From the NCBI RefSeq assembly GCF_011516645.4, contig NZ_CP088285.1, positions 992,001 to 1,056,000 of the forward strand: a stretch of DNA of 64,000 nt, written 5' to 3'. Below, one piece after another: positions 17,901 to 26,008 of this stretch. The notes under the pieces are model-generated. The model was given only the letters and a program-made list of their open reading frames with translations. It ran no database searches and was not told where the DNA came from. Both the position numbers and the translations under genes were made by a program. The DNA comes from Bradyrhizobium septentrionale (GTDB lineage: Bacteria; Pseudomonadota; Alphaproteobacteria; Rhizobiales; Xanthobacteraceae). Positions within the stretch are counted from its first letter, which is position 1. Each line of letters begins with the position of its first letter.

Positions 17901-18449
17901 CTGGTCGAGGCGATCAAGCGGCTGCGGCAGGGCATCCAGAGCCTCAACCGCGAAGCGCGCGAGCGTCTCTTGACGTCGTTCGAGACCGTCAACGCTCACT
18001 TCAAGCGGCTGTTCACCGAGTTGTTCGGCGGCGGCGAGGCGGCGCTGCATCTGATCGAGAGCGACGATCCGCTCGAAGCCGGTCTCGAGATCATCGCCAA
18101 GCCGCCCGGCAAGAAGCCGCAGACACTGTCGCTGCTGTCCGGCGGCGAGCAGGCGCTGACGGCGCTCGCGCTGATCTTCGCGGTGTTCCTCACCAACCCG
18201 TCGCCGATCTGCGTGCTGGACGAAGTCGACGCGCCGCTCGATGACCACAACGTCGAACGGTTCTGCACCCTGCTGAACGAGATGACCGCGTCGACCGAGA
18301 CGCGCTTCATCATCATCACGCACAACCCGATCACGATGGCGCGGATGAACCGGCTGTTCGGCGTCACCATGGCCGAGCGCGGCGTCTCGCAGCTGGTCTC
18401 GGTCGACCTGCAGGGCGCGGTGGATATCCTCGACCAGAACGTGGCGTAG
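14985..18449 (+). CDS. smc: Chromosome segregation ATPase SMC
   Basis: This 1154-residue protein has the full SMC plan: Walker A GPNGCGKSN at residues ~31-39, two long coiled-coil arms of heptad-rich Glu/Ala/Arg sequence, a hinge around 505-640 (IDGITVAKGYEKAIGAVLGDDLDAP), the ABC signature LSGGEQ near 1051, and Walker B VLDEVDAPLDD. SMC dimers act with ScpA/ScpB to compact and separate chromosomes. ATG at 14985 was chosen over GTG two codons earlier. DsbA-like and DUF721 genes precede it, as in relatives. The 1131-residue frame on the opposite strand is a codon-bias shadow. Confidence 0.97.
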   Translation: MKLTRLRLHGFKSFVEPTDFMIEPGLTGVVGPNGCGKSNLVEALRWAMGETSHKSLRAADMDAVIFAGSGNRPARNHAEVVMTIDNSDRSAPAAVNDSQLLEISRRIEREAGSVYRINGRDVRARDVQILFADAATGARSPALVHQGKIGEIIQAKPEQRRRVLEDAAGVAGLHARRHEAELRLKAAETNLTRVEDVIGQLSGQMEGLKKQARQAIRYREVAAKVRKSEAMLFHLRWIEANADVNDAAHNHDLSVREMAERTREQAESARIQAIRAAELPALRDAEARAAAGLQRLTNAREMLDREEQRAKERVGELDRRLTQFAQDIAREQQQTSDADVALQRLDTEDAELKEEIKSRVEKRSGVDERVSEAEEILAATERQFSELTTQLADLTAKRNQLEAGVRTHRDRLARLDQEIANVQAEETKLAQETGNLGDIDALAAAMEMAQQTLAESEAAVQSSEAHHAAARQTLEASRNPLTEAEKRVQRLETEARTISKLVTSETKNLWPPIIDGITVAKGYEKAIGAVLGDDLDAPVDSSAPMRWTNVGEAAGDPALPDGVERLADHVQAPPELARRLAQIGVVAKERGAALVSQLKTGQRLVSLEGDVWRWDGFVADAHAPTGAARRLAERARLVDIEHELEQARIDAAAKRQALETAEEELRSASAAEGASREAVRAARRETDAARERHAATEREINRHAARKSALTEAHSRVAADRAEAEAAHESAAAALAELPPGVETEAQLAAVRSEIDNQRRAAAQVRAEAQALAREAELADRRVQAILAERSEWQNRKTSASSQVETIEARIAEVSIEREELANAPEVFAEKRSALITEIEHAEGDRRIAADALATAEAAMAETDRLAKASLEALSSSREATARAEERMEGTRRRLADIEREIHDMLEVEPSAVVGMAEIEPGAELPPVAQVEEELEKLRRDRERLGAVNLRAEEELKEVETQHTALTTERDDLVEAIKRLRQGIQSLNREARERLLTSFETVNAHFKRLFTELFGGGEAALHLIESDDPLEAGLEIIAKPPGKKPQTLSLLSGGEQALTALALIFAVFLTNPSPICVLDEVDAPLDDHNVERFCTLLNEMTASTETRFIIITHNPITMARMNRLFGVTMAERGVSQLVSVDLQGAVDILDQNVA

Positions 18450-18469
18450 CCAAGGGCTCGCTCTTCATA

Positions 18470-18552
18470 GTCATTGCGAGGAGCGACAGCGACGAAGCAA
18501 TCCATGCCTCGGCAAGCAGTGCGATGGATTGCTTCGCTCCGCTCGCAATGAC
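18470..18552. repeat. Intergenic palindromic repeat, GTCATTGCGAGGAGCGA family
   Basis: GTCATTGCGAGGAGCGA at the left pairs with TCGCTCCGCTCGCAATGAC at the right; the inner arms are GAAGCAATCCAT and ATGGATTGCTTC. It is a near-perfect 83-bp hairpin right after smc. Confidence 0.8.
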
Positions 18553-18570
18553 GTGTGGATGGTACGCCGC

Positions 18571-19539
18571 ATGACCTCACCCGATCTGCCTGCCGAACTG
18601 AGAACGGCACTGAACGCCAAACTCGAAGGCCTGTCGCGCAACGAGGCGGCCGGCCGCGCCGCCGCGATTTCCGAGACCTATCGCGCCGGCGGCGGCTCCG
18701 GCGGCACGATCAAGTCCGAGAGCGATGCGCTGGCCTATGCGCTGGCACGGATGCCGGCGACGTATGCCGCCGTTGTTGCAAGCCTCAACGGGCTGACGGA
18801 GATCCGACCGGACCTCGCGCCCACAAGCCTGCTCGATGTCGGCGCCGGGCCGGGTACGGCAAGCTGGGCCGCGGCGGAGACATTCCCATCGCTCCAGGAT
18901 TTCGCCCTGCTGGATGCCAATGAGGCCCTGCGTACACTTGCACTGGACCTCACGCGCAAGAGCAGCCGGCTGCGCGGCATCAGATACGAGCTTGGACAGG
19001 CGCGCACCTACGTCACGCATGCCGATACAGCCGACCTCGTGATCGCGAGTTACGTGATCAATGAGATCGGCGAGACCGAGCGCGCCGCACTCACCGATGC
19101 AATGTGGGCCAAGACGAAGGACACCTTGCTGGTCGTCGAACCCGGCACACCTGCGGGCTACGCGCGGATCATCGCACTCCGCGCACGACTGATCGCCGCC
19201 GATGCCCATGTCGCGGCGCCCTGCCCGCATGACGGCGGCTGCCCGCTGGTGGCGCCCGACTGGTGCCACTTCTCACAGCGCCTGCAACGCTCGCGCGCGC
19301 ACAAACAGGTCAAGGGCGCCGAGCTGCCGTTCGAGGATGAGCGTTTCGCCTATGTCGCGTTGAGCCGCACGAAGGTCACCGCGCGGCCGTCCCGTGTGCT
19401 GGCGCAGCCGGATGTCGGCAAGGTCGAGATTGCGGCCAAGCTGTGCACACCCGATGGAGTGGTTGTCACCAGGGTGCCCCGCCGCGCCAAGGCCGATTAC
19501 GCCCGCGCCCGGCGCTGGCGCTGGGGTGACGCGGTTTAG
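18571..19539 (+). CDS. Rsm22-type small ribosomal subunit methyltransferase
   Basis: The 322-residue protein matches the Rsm22/METTL17 family. It has a SAM-binding Rossmann motif LLDVGAGPGTASWA near residue 85, LVIASYVINEIG, and a Cys-containing segment APCPHDGGCPLVAPDWCHF near 220. Mitochondrial relatives bind a [4Fe-4S] cluster there and assist small-subunit assembly; whether the bacterial form methylates is unsettled. ATG at 18571 is used; ATG at 18559 is possible. It follows smc behind a palindromic repeat. Confidence 0.85.
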   Translation: MTSPDLPAELRTALNAKLEGLSRNEAAGRAAAISETYRAGGGSGGTIKSESDALAYALARMPATYAAVVASLNGLTEIRPDLAPTSLLDVGAGPGTASWAAAETFPSLQDFALLDANEALRTLALDLTRKSSRLRGIRYELGQARTYVTHADTADLVIASYVINEIGETERAALTDAMWAKTKDTLLVVEPGTPAGYARIIALRARLIAADAHVAAPCPHDGGCPLVAPDWCHFSQRLQRSRAHKQVKGAELPFEDERFAYVALSRTKVTARPSRVLAQPDVGKVEIAAKLCTPDGVVVTRVPRRAKADYARARRWRWGDAV

Positions 19540-19546
19540 ATATTGC

Positions 19547-19664
19547 GTCGTCCCGGCGAAGGCCGGGACCCATACGCCGCGGCCCGCGGAAGGGGCGCAA
19601 GCGGCTAGGCTTTGCTTCACAACCGGAATTGGTGGTTATGGGTCCCGGCCTTCGCCGGGACGAC
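19547..19664. repeat. Intergenic palindromic repeat, CGTCGTCCCGGCGAAGG family
   Basis: CGTCGTCCCGGCGAAGGCCGG at the left is inverted to CCGGCCTTCGCCGGGACGACG at the right (each arm 21 bases), with the internal block GTGGTTATGGGTCCC shared with 9295-9446, 29517-29656 and 57857-57980. Confidence 0.85.
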
Positions 19665-19785
19665 GTTGAACTAATTCGACACCATCATCGACCAAGACAA
19701 TGCCCACCTTTCCGCGGCGGGCTGCCCTGCGCCCCGATCTCGGGCTACGGTGCCGCCGTTTCGTCCCATCAGGAGCCGCCTCGTC

Positions 19786-20346
19786 ATGTCGACCAGCTGG
19801 ATCGTTATCGGCGTCATCGTTCTTCTCGTGCTGTTTGCGTTCGGCGCCTACAACCGCCTGGTTGCGCTCAGCCAGCGGGTCGGCCAGGCCTTTGCCGACA
19901 TCGACGTGCAGCTCAAGCAGCGCCACGACCTGATCCCGAACCTGGTCGAGACCGTGAAGGGCTACGCCTCCCACGAGCGAGGCACGCTCGACGACGTCAT
20001 CAAGGCGCGCAATTCGGCGATGTCGGCGCAGGGACCGTCCCAGGTGTCGGCGGCAGAGAACCAGCTCTCCGGCGCGCTCGGCCGGCTGATCGCGCTGTCG
20101 GAGGCCTATCCGGACCTCAAGGCCAACGCCAATTTCCAACAACTGGCATCGGAGCTTTCCGACCTCGAGAACAAGATCGCCGCCAGCCGCCGCTTCTTCA
20201 ACAACGCGGTCCAGGAATACAACACCGGCATCCAGCAGATGCCGGCCGCCTTGTTCGCCGGCATGTTCGGCTTCACCCGCAAGGATTTCTTCGACCTCGG
20301 CGCCAGCCGCACGGAGGTCGAGGCGGCACCGAGCGTGAAGTTCTGA
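19786..20346 (+). CDS. lemA: LemA family protein
   Basis: The 186-residue product has one N-terminal membrane segment (~4-24) and the LemA four-helix domain (NRLVALSQRVGQAFADIDVQLKQRHDLIPNLVETVKGYA, then ENKIAASRRFFNNAVQEYNTGIQQMP). LemA proteins are membrane-anchored, with the helical part outside; their job is unclear, but they often pair with M48 proteases, as here. ATG at 19786 has AGGAG ten bases upstream. The M48 gene follows after 28 bp, almost surely in one operon. Confidence 0.92.
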   Translation: MSTSWIVIGVIVLLVLFAFGAYNRLVALSQRVGQAFADIDVQLKQRHDLIPNLVETVKGYASHERGTLDDVIKARNSAMSAQGPSQVSAAENQLSGALGRLIALSEAYPDLKANANFQQLASELSDLENKIAASRRFFNNAVQEYNTGIQQMPAALFAGMFGFTRKDFFDLGASRTEVEAAPSVKF

Positions 20347-20374
20347 GGCGCGACGCGCGCCGGCGAGAGCCCTG

Positions 20375-21613
20375 ATGGCCGCCTACGGTCTCTACACGCA
20401 CATCGCATCGAACAGGTTTCGTTCGATGCTGCTGCTTGGCGGCCTGTTCCTGCTGATCTACGTGCTGGTCTATGCCGGCGCGCTGATTGCGGAGGTGATG
20501 ATCGATAGCGGCCGCTCGGTCGACTATTACCTGACGCACGCCTCGCGCGATCTCGTCTCCGCCTTCCCATGGGCGACGATAGCGGCCGTGGCCTGGATCG
20601 TGATCGCCTATTTCTTCCACCAGAAGATGATCGACGCCGTCACCGGCGGCGAAAGCGTGACACGGCAGCAACAGCCGCGGCTCTACAATCTGCTGGAAAA
20701 TCTCTGCATCTCGCGCGGCATCCCGATGCCGAAGCTGAAGGTGATGGACAGCCCGGCGCTGAATGCGTTTGCGACCGGGTTGAACCCGCGGCAATACGCC
20801 ATCACCGTCACCACGGGTCTGCTGAACGCGCTTGATGACCAGGAGATCGAGGCCGTGCTCGGCCACGAGCTCACCCATATCAAGAACGGCGACGTGCAGC
20901 TGATGGTGGTCGCCGTGATCATCGCCGGCGCGGTCGGCTTCTTCGGCGAGCTGTTCTTCCGCCTGTTCACGAATCTGTCGTGGAACTCGAGCGGCGGCGG
21001 AGGCGGCTGGTCGTCCTCGTCATCCTCTCGATCTTCGTCCTCTGACCGTGACAGCAAGGGCTCGGGCGGCGGCGCGATCGTCGTGATCATCATCGCGGTC
21101 GCGCTGATCGTGCTGGCCTGGCTGCTGTCGCAGGTGGTCAAGCTCGCGCTGTCGCGCTCGCGCGAATTCTTGGCCGATGCCGGATCGGTCGAGCTGACCA
21201 AGAATCCCGATGCGATGATCACCGCGCTGCGCAAAATCGAGAACCGCGGCGAGCTGCCGGATGCTACCTCGGCGGTGATGGAACTCTGCATCGACAATCC
21301 GCGCGAGGGCTTTGCCGACCTGTTCGCCACCCACCCGTCGGTGAAGTCCCGGGTCGATGCGCTGGTGAAATATGCCGGCGGCCACGACCCCGGGCCGCTG
21401 GCGCTGCCGGACGAGACATCGGACCAGACGGAGACACAGGATGAGCCGTCCGCGGCTGGCGACCAGCCTCCGCCAGTGACCCACGGCCCGTGGGGCGACA
21501 CGCCGCCTGCACCGGCGAACAATCCGCCGGCGTTGCCGGGCACCAGCCCCGCACAGGGACCCTTGGGGCCGCTCCAGGGACCTCTTCAGGGACCTTGGGG
21601 CCGGCACCGCTGA
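20375..21613 (+). CDS. M48-family membrane zinc metalloprotease (LemA-linked)
   Basis: The 412-residue protein has membrane segments at ~18-40 and ~65-82, zinc site HELTHIKNGD at about 163-172, a Ser/Gly-rich linker, another membrane segment (~232-252) and the downstream Glu in SREFLADAGSVELT. It resembles HtpX in order of parts. After DLFATHPSVKSRVDALVKYAGG it carries a ~90-residue Pro/Gly-rich tail ending QGPWGRHR, absent from ordinary HtpX. It may cleave membrane proteins under envelope stress. It sits 28 bp behind lemA. Confidence 0.9.
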   Translation: MAAYGLYTHIASNRFRSMLLLGGLFLLIYVLVYAGALIAEVMIDSGRSVDYYLTHASRDLVSAFPWATIAAVAWIVIAYFFHQKMIDAVTGGESVTRQQQPRLYNLLENLCISRGIPMPKLKVMDSPALNAFATGLNPRQYAITVTTGLLNALDDQEIEAVLGHELTHIKNGDVQLMVVAVIIAGAVGFFGELFFRLFTNLSWNSSGGGGGWSSSSSSRSSSSDRDSKGSGGGAIVVIIIAVALIVLAWLLSQVVKLALSRSREFLADAGSVELTKNPDAMITALRKIENRGELPDATSAVMELCIDNPREGFADLFATHPSVKSRVDALVKYAGGHDPGPLALPDETSDQTETQDEPSAAGDQPPPVTHGPWGDTPPAPANNPPALPGTSPAQGPLGPLQGPLQGPWGRHR

Positions 21614-21634
21614 TCCCGCCAGCTCTTTGATTTG

Positions 21635-21681
21635 GGCATGATCTCTTCGGAAAACCGCTTCGCACTTTTCCGGATCATGCC
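21635..21681. repeat. GCATGATC...GATCATGC palindromic repeat
   Basis: GGCATGATC and GGATCATGCC bound a 47-bp hairpin with TTCGGAAAACCGCTTCGCACTTTTCCGG inside. Other copies are at 37486-37530, 45924-45972, 53746-53790 and 55387-55431. Confidence 0.85.
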
Positions 21682-21839
21682 CCTACCTCACTCAGTCCAT
21701 TAAGGAAATCCCCACCAAACCGGTCGCTTGCACCTTAAGGAATTGAATTCTCCCTCGTTTCTGCCATGTTCGCGCCCAAAGCAGTGTGGGGACTTGCCGA
21801 TCGCCATCGCGGTCGGGAGCGCGCTTTCAAGGGATTTCC

Positions 21840-22583
21840 ATGGCAAAGCCGGTTGTGATCGTGGTGGGCGCCGACAAGGGCGGGGTCGGCAAGACCACCG
21901 TTTCGCGGACGCTCCTGGACTATTTCAGCGCCAACAATGTGCAGACCCGGGCATTCGACACCGAGTCGCCGCGCGGCACGCTAAAGCGCTTCCACCCCGA
22001 CATCACCGAGATCGTCGACATGACGACGACCGCGGACCAGATGAAGATCTTCGATACGCTGAACGCCGGTTCCTCGGTCACCGTGATCGACGTCCGCGCC
22101 GGCCTGTTGTCGCCGGCGCTGGCCTCGCTGCGCGACATCGGCTTCCTCGACGCGGCGCGCTCCGGCCAGATCACCTTCGCCGTGTTCCATATCCTCGGAC
22201 CCTCGATCGCCTCGCTGGACGAGATCGCCGAGACCGCCAACTTCATGAGCGGCGCGAAATATTTCCTGGTGAAGAACTTCATCAACGACACCCAGTTCTT
22301 CCAGTGGGACCAGGCGACCTACAATTCCTACTTCCACCGCATCAAGGATGCCGTCGACCTCACCATCCCGAAGCTCAACGAAATGGCTTACGAGCAGGTC
22401 GAGGTTTCCTCGGTACCGTTCCTGAAATTCGTCGCCAACAAGGGCATCAACGACGACGCCGCCAACTACTCCTTCGTGCTGCGCGGCTATGTCCGGCACT
22501 GGCTGGCCAATGTCTGGAGCGAGTTCGACCGGATCAAGCTGACCGACCTGGTCGGCGCCAAGTCGGCCAAGGGCGAAAAATAG
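21840..22583 (+). CDS. ParA/MinD-like P-loop ATPase
   Basis: The 247-residue product starts with VVIVVGADKGGVGKTTVSRTLL, the deviant Walker A (KGGVGKT) of ParA/MinD-type ATPases. ITEIVDMTTTADQMKIFDTLN and VTVIDVRAGLLSPALASL (Walker B-like) follow. It has no partner parB or minE nearby. The C-terminal half (NFMSGAKYFLVKNFINDTQFFQW) is not a recognised partition domain. A second P-loop gene follows in the same direction after 129 bp containing a tandem repeat; the two may act together. ATG at 21840 starts the homology. Confidence 0.75.
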   Translation: MAKPVVIVVGADKGGVGKTTVSRTLLDYFSANNVQTRAFDTESPRGTLKRFHPDITEIVDMTTTADQMKIFDTLNAGSSVTVIDVRAGLLSPALASLRDIGFLDAARSGQITFAVFHILGPSIASLDEIAETANFMSGAKYFLVKNFINDTQFFQWDQATYNSYFHRIKDAVDLTIPKLNEMAYEQVEVSSVPFLKFVANKGINDDAANYSFVLRGYVRHWLANVWSEFDRIKLTDLVGAKSAKGEK

Positions 22584-22594
22584 TCGCCCCCAAA

Positions 22595-22662
22595 GGCAGC
22601 GAAAAATCGCGCCCGGGGCAGCGAAAAAAGTCGCGCCCGGCAGCGAAAAAATCGCGCCTGGG
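22595..22662. repeat. Three tandem copies of a ~22-bp repeat
   Basis: GGCAGCGAAAAATCGCGCCC at 22595 is repeated with small changes at 22617 and ~22639 (GGCAGCGAAAAAAGTCGCGCCC and GGCAGCGAAAAAATCGCGCC). It fills the gap between the two P-loop ATPase genes. Too short and too few units for a CRISPR array. Confidence 0.8.
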
Positions 22663-22712
22663 GGCGGCGATGGGGCTGGATTAGGCGAAAATTTGGCCTG
22701 ATATAGCGGGCG

Positions 22713-23381
22713 ATGTCGTCCACGCCCGTTTACATCATCTGCTCGCCCCGCCCGCAGGTCGGCAAGACGCTGATCGCGCGGCTGCTCGGCGAATTCCTGC
22801 TGCTCAAGAACGGCGACGTGGTCTGCTTCGACATCAACCTGAAGGAGCCGTCGCTGCTCGACTACCTGCCGCGGATCACCGAGACCGCCGACGTGATCGA
22901 CACCTACGGCAAGATGCAGCTGATGGACCGCGTCATCGTCAATGACGGCATCGCCAAGGTGATCGACCTCGGCTACCACGCCTTCGACGAATTCTTCAAA
23001 ATGGCCGACCAGATCGGGCTGATGAAGGAGGCGCTGCGCCGCCGCGTCGCGCCCGTCATCCTCTACGTGGCGGATACCGACCGCGCCTCGGTGCGCGGCT
23101 ACCAGATGCTGCAGGGCCAGATCCCGCCGAACGGGCTCGTCGTCGTCGACAATGAATTCGTGGTGCGCGGCGAGCTGCCGCCTGTCATGAACGCAAGCCG
23201 GGTGCTGCGCTTCCGCGCGCTGCCGGTGTTCCTGAAGACCTATATCGACCGGCTGAATTTCTCCTTCACCGGCTATTTGCGCCAGGAAAGGGATTCATCG
23301 ACCGAGCTGCATCAGTGGATCCGGAAGAACTACACGACGTTCCGCGATCTCGAGCTCAGCATGCTGCTGCAGCGGTTGTAG
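22713..23381 (+). CDS. Second P-loop ATPase, unnamed family
   Basis: The 222-residue product opens with VYIICSPRPQVGKTLIARLLGEFLLL, a Walker A of the form SPRPQVGKT, then VVCFDINLKEPSLLDYLP (ParA-like switch region) and APVILYVADTDRASVRGYQML. It looks like a ParA/CobQ-type ATPase relative but with a modified P-loop and no partner motif. It ends with an Arg-rich helix YTTFRDLELSMLLQRL. Position behind the ParA-like gene suggests the pair form one system. Function unknown. Confidence 0.65.
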   Translation: MSSTPVYIICSPRPQVGKTLIARLLGEFLLLKNGDVVCFDINLKEPSLLDYLPRITETADVIDTYGKMQLMDRVIVNDGIAKVIDLGYHAFDEFFKMADQIGLMKEALRRRVAPVILYVADTDRASVRGYQMLQGQIPPNGLVVVDNEFVVRGELPPVMNASRVLRFRALPVFLKTYIDRLNFSFTGYLRQERDSSTELHQWIRKNYTTFRDLELSMLLQRL

Positions 23382-23437
23382 CCTTTCGCCCTCTCCCCGC
23401 TTGCGGGCAGAGCCTACAGCGCCGTGTGATCCCGGCG

Positions 23438-24712
23438 TCAAGCATTCGCAAGGTGACGCCGCAACACCGGCTTGAGCAGCACCAGGGCGCACAACGCCGC
23501 CAGAATGTCCATCGCAGATACCGTGTAAAGTACGGTGGACCAGGTACCGGTCGCCTCCGTGATCAGATTTCCCACCGGGACGAGCAGAGAGGCAACACCC
23601 TTCGAGCAATATAGTACGCCATAGATGCTGCCGATATTCTTCGTTCCGAAGGCATCTGCCGAGGTAGCACTAAACAGACTGTAGACTTCGCCCCAGGCGA
23701 GGAAAACGACACCGCTGAGGAAGACGAAAGCCCATGGATTGCGGCCAAACGTGGCAAGCGTGGCGATGCCGATTCCCTCCAGCGCGAAGGCCACGAACAT
23801 CGTATTCTCGCGCCCGATGTAATCGGAGATAACGCCGAACAGCGGTCGCGAAATCCCGTTCATGATACGATCAAGCAGGAGCGCGAAGGGCAGCGCGGCG
23901 AGGGCGAAGAAGTACAGATCGACCTTGAGATCCTTGACCCCGAGATCCTGCGACATCGGCCCGAGTTGCGCGACCGCCATGAGGCCGCCGGTCACCGTCA
24001 TCGTGAACATCACGAACAAAAGGTAAAACACCGGCGTCCTGGCGGCTTCGAGCAACGTGTAGTCACGTCGGCTTTGCGGAACGATCGTCGAAGGTCGCGT
24101 TTCGCCCGCCTGCGGCGCCCGCATCGCGAGGGAGGCGAGCATGATGATGATTCCCTGGATCAAGCCATACCAGAAGAAGGCGACCTGGAAGCCGCCATTG
24201 GCGATCATGTTGGCAATCGGAAGGATGGTGAGAGCGGATCCCGCACCATAGGCCCCCGCCGTGAAGCCAACTGCAAGGCCGCGACGATCAGGAAACCATT
24301 TGATCGCGTTGTTGACGCAGGTGGCGTACACGCAGCCCACGCCAATGCCCCCGATCGCGGCGGCGACATAATAGCCCGTGAGCGAGGTGGCGTAGGAATC
24401 CATGATCCATGCGAGGCCGGTAAAGAAGCCGCCGATGAGCACGATGATGCGCGGACCGAAGCGGTCAATCAGATAGCCCTCGAATGGCGTAAGCCAGGTT
24501 TGCACGAGCACGAAGATCGTGAAGGCGATCTGGATGCTGGCGCGCTGCCAGCCGAACGTCTTCTGGATTTCCGGCACAAACAGTGTCCAGGCATATTGGA
24601 TGTTCGCGGCCGCGACCATGCAGACGACGCCGAGAATGAGTTGCATCCAGCGGTAGCCCGCCTGGGCTTGTGCACCAGGATGCGTCGTGGAGATTGTTGC
24701 TGACGATGTCAT
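23438..24712 (-). CDS. OFA-family MFS transporter (oxalate/formate antiporter-like)
   Basis: The 424-residue protein has 12 predicted membrane segments. It carries the first-half motif IDRFGPRIIVLIGG (D-R-x-G family form of MFS motif A) and the OxlT-like line GYRWMQLILGVVCMVAAANIQYAWTLFVPEIQKTFGW. Late segments contain SKGVASLLVPVGNL. OFA members exchange oxalate for formate or carry other monocarboxylates; the substrate here is not proven. A GGGAGG ribosome site precedes the ATG at 24712. A 49-residue membrane peptide gene lies 45 bp upstream on the same strand. Confidence 0.88.
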   Translation of the reverse strand: MTSSATISTTHPGAQAQAGYRWMQLILGVVCMVAAANIQYAWTLFVPEIQKTFGWQRASIQIAFTIFVLVQTWLTPFEGYLIDRFGPRIIVLIGGFFTGLAWIMDSYATSLTGYYVAAAIGGIGVGCVYATCVNNAIKWFPDRRGLAVGFTAGAYGAGSALTILPIANMIANGGFQVAFFWYGLIQGIIIMLASLAMRAPQAGETRPSTIVPQSRRDYTLLEAARTPVFYLLFVMFTMTVTGGLMAVAQLGPMSQDLGVKDLKVDLYFFALAALPFALLLDRIMNGISRPLFGVISDYIGRENTMFVAFALEGIGIATLATFGRNPWAFVFLSGVVFLAWGEVYSLFSATSADAFGTKNIGSIYGVLYCSKGVASLLVPVGNLITEATGTWSTVLYTVSAMDILAALCALVLLKPVLRRHLANA

Positions 24713-24757
24713 GATACCTCCCTGGTGGCACCGCGACTGCCGACAGAATTTTTTCCG

Positions 24758-24907
24758 TCAATGTCCCGCCACTTCCGCGTAAACAGTTGCCCAGCCGATG
24801 GCGTCCGCCGGCAGCATGGATGTGACTGCCAGCGAAAGGACCAGGCCAAGAGCAGAGAAAAGCGAGACCACGTCCAGATCAGTGGTTCCCTCGTAGATTG
24901 TGTACAT
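24758..24907 (-). CDS. 49-residue single-span membrane peptide upstream of OFA transporter
   Basis: A short frame starts at ATG 24907 with GGAGG eight bases before it, and stops with TGA at 24758. Residues 1-20 are MYTIYEGTTDLDVVSLFSAL, followed by a hydrophobic stretch (~14-34) and an acidic-aromatic end ATVYAEVAGH. The clean ribosome site, sensible composition and position 45 bp before the transporter ATG argue for a real gene in one operon. From memory, similar peptides stand before OFA transporters in related bacteria; I could not verify this. It may be a transporter subunit or a stabilising peptide. Confidence 0.75.
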   Translation of the reverse strand: MYTIYEGTTDLDVVSLFSALGLVLSLAVTSMLPADAIGWATVYAEVAGH

Positions 24908-25454
24908 GAACGCCTCCGATGCCTAGATCGGTAGCCTCGTCCAATGTGATGCACTTGGTGATGCATACGGGCCGGCGCTGGACCTGCTCCTTCACTCCGG
25001 GGGAGTCGGCGCACCTGTCCGATGCGTGTCCAGCCGCCTTTACGCCCTGGCCGTCAATGAGGTCGAACGACACCCGTTCGCTCGCCAGGGGCGTAATCGT
25101 CCCACTGACAGGCGGCCGACAACGAGCGGCAAGCTCGCAATCAACTATTGATCGGCCCGACCCGCCTCAGAGATGGCGTCCCACATCGCTGCACCCGCCC
25201 TTCCAGGTACATGGGCGCGCTGCCGAGCAACCCAGACTATAGCCGCATCTGAGCTGCACGTCGGTGCGTTCTCATGCCGCACCTTGGCCCCCACCGAGCT
25301 TTTGGCGCTGGACCGGACCCCAATTGGGAGGCGGCTTGAGATGGGGGTATTGGCCCGACGCAGGCCTTCCGCGACGCCTGCATTTTCGGCTGCTTCCGGT
25401 TGAACAGCGGTCGTCAAGCGAAGGGTCAGGTCAAGCTGGCACGTGAAGACGCGG
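24908..25454. other. Gene-poor stretch between OFA operon and apt
   Basis: In these 547 bp no frame looks like a real gene on either strand. It must carry the promoter of the 49-residue peptide gene. The only site noted is ATGCA-N8-TGCAT at 24949-24966, an operator-like inverted repeat 42 bp before that gene. Lower coding signal than its surroundings could mean decayed sequence. Confidence 0.5.
24949..24966 (-). promoter_or_regulatory. Operator-like inverted repeat upstream of OFA operon
   Basis: ATGCACTTGGTGATGCAT: arms ATGCA and TGCAT around eight bases, overlapping two direct copies of TGATGCA. It lies where a regulator of the small peptide and transporter would bind. No regulator gene is adjacent. 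Confidence 0.35.
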
Positions 25455-25994
25455 CTAGTGCCCCTCGAACGCCATCAGCGTGCGCACCGGCACGTCCATC
25501 GCGCGCAGTTTGGCGGCGCCGCCGAGATCGGGCAGGTCGATGATGAAGCAGGCGGCGACAACATTAGCGCCGATCTGGCGCAACAGCTTGACCGCGCCCT
25601 CCGCGGTGCCGCCGGTCGCGATCAGATCGTCGACCAGGATCACGCGCTCGCCGGGCAGCACGGCGTCGGCATGCATCTCCATCTCGTCGATACCGTACTC
25701 CAGCGAATAGGCGATCCGCACCGTGGTGTGCGGCAGCTTGCCCTTCTTGCGGATCGGCACGAAGCCGGCCGAGAGCTGGTGCGCCACCGCGCCGCCGAGG
25801 ATGAAGCCACGGGCCTCGATGCCTGCGACCTTGTCGACCTTCGCCCCGGCCCAGGGATGCACCAGCTCATCGACCGCCCGGCGGAAGGCACGGGCATCCG
25901 CGAGCAGCGTCGTGATGTCGTGAAACAGGATGCCCTTCTTCGGGTAGTCCGGGATGCTGCGAACGGTCGCCTTGATGTCGTGGTCGAAGGTCAT
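25455..25994 (-). CDS. apt: Adenine phosphoribosyltransferase
   Basis: The 179-residue enzyme converts adenine and PRPP to AMP in purine salvage. It has the family start [40 protein letters not shown], and the PRPP-binding [17 protein letters not shown]. Length is normal. ATG at 25994 begins the homology; an upstream in-frame ATG is less likely. It lies 14 bp downstream of trpEG and is probably in the same transcript. Confidence 0.95.
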   Translation of the reverse strand: MTFDHDIKATVRSIPDYPKKGILFHDITTLLADARAFRRAVDELVHPWAGAKVDKVAGIEARGFILGGAVAHQLSAGFVPIRKKGKLPHTTVRIAYSLEYGIDEMEMHADAVLPGERVILVDDLIATGGTAEGAVKLLRQIGANVVAACFIIDLPDLGGAAKLRAMDVPVRTLMAFEGH

Positions 25995-26008
25995 TGGTCT
26001 CGCAATCC

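Noticed and set aside
14928-18323. 1131-codon open frame on the minus strand over smc
   Set aside because: It is antisense to a clear SMC gene, has repetitive low-sense composition, and arises from GC-rich codon bias.
22595-22662. Possible CRISPR array
   Set aside because: Units are contiguous without spacers and only three in number.
24919-25242. 107-codon plus-strand frame between OFA operon and apt
   Set aside because: No recognisable homology, no ribosome site, and composition unlike a protein.
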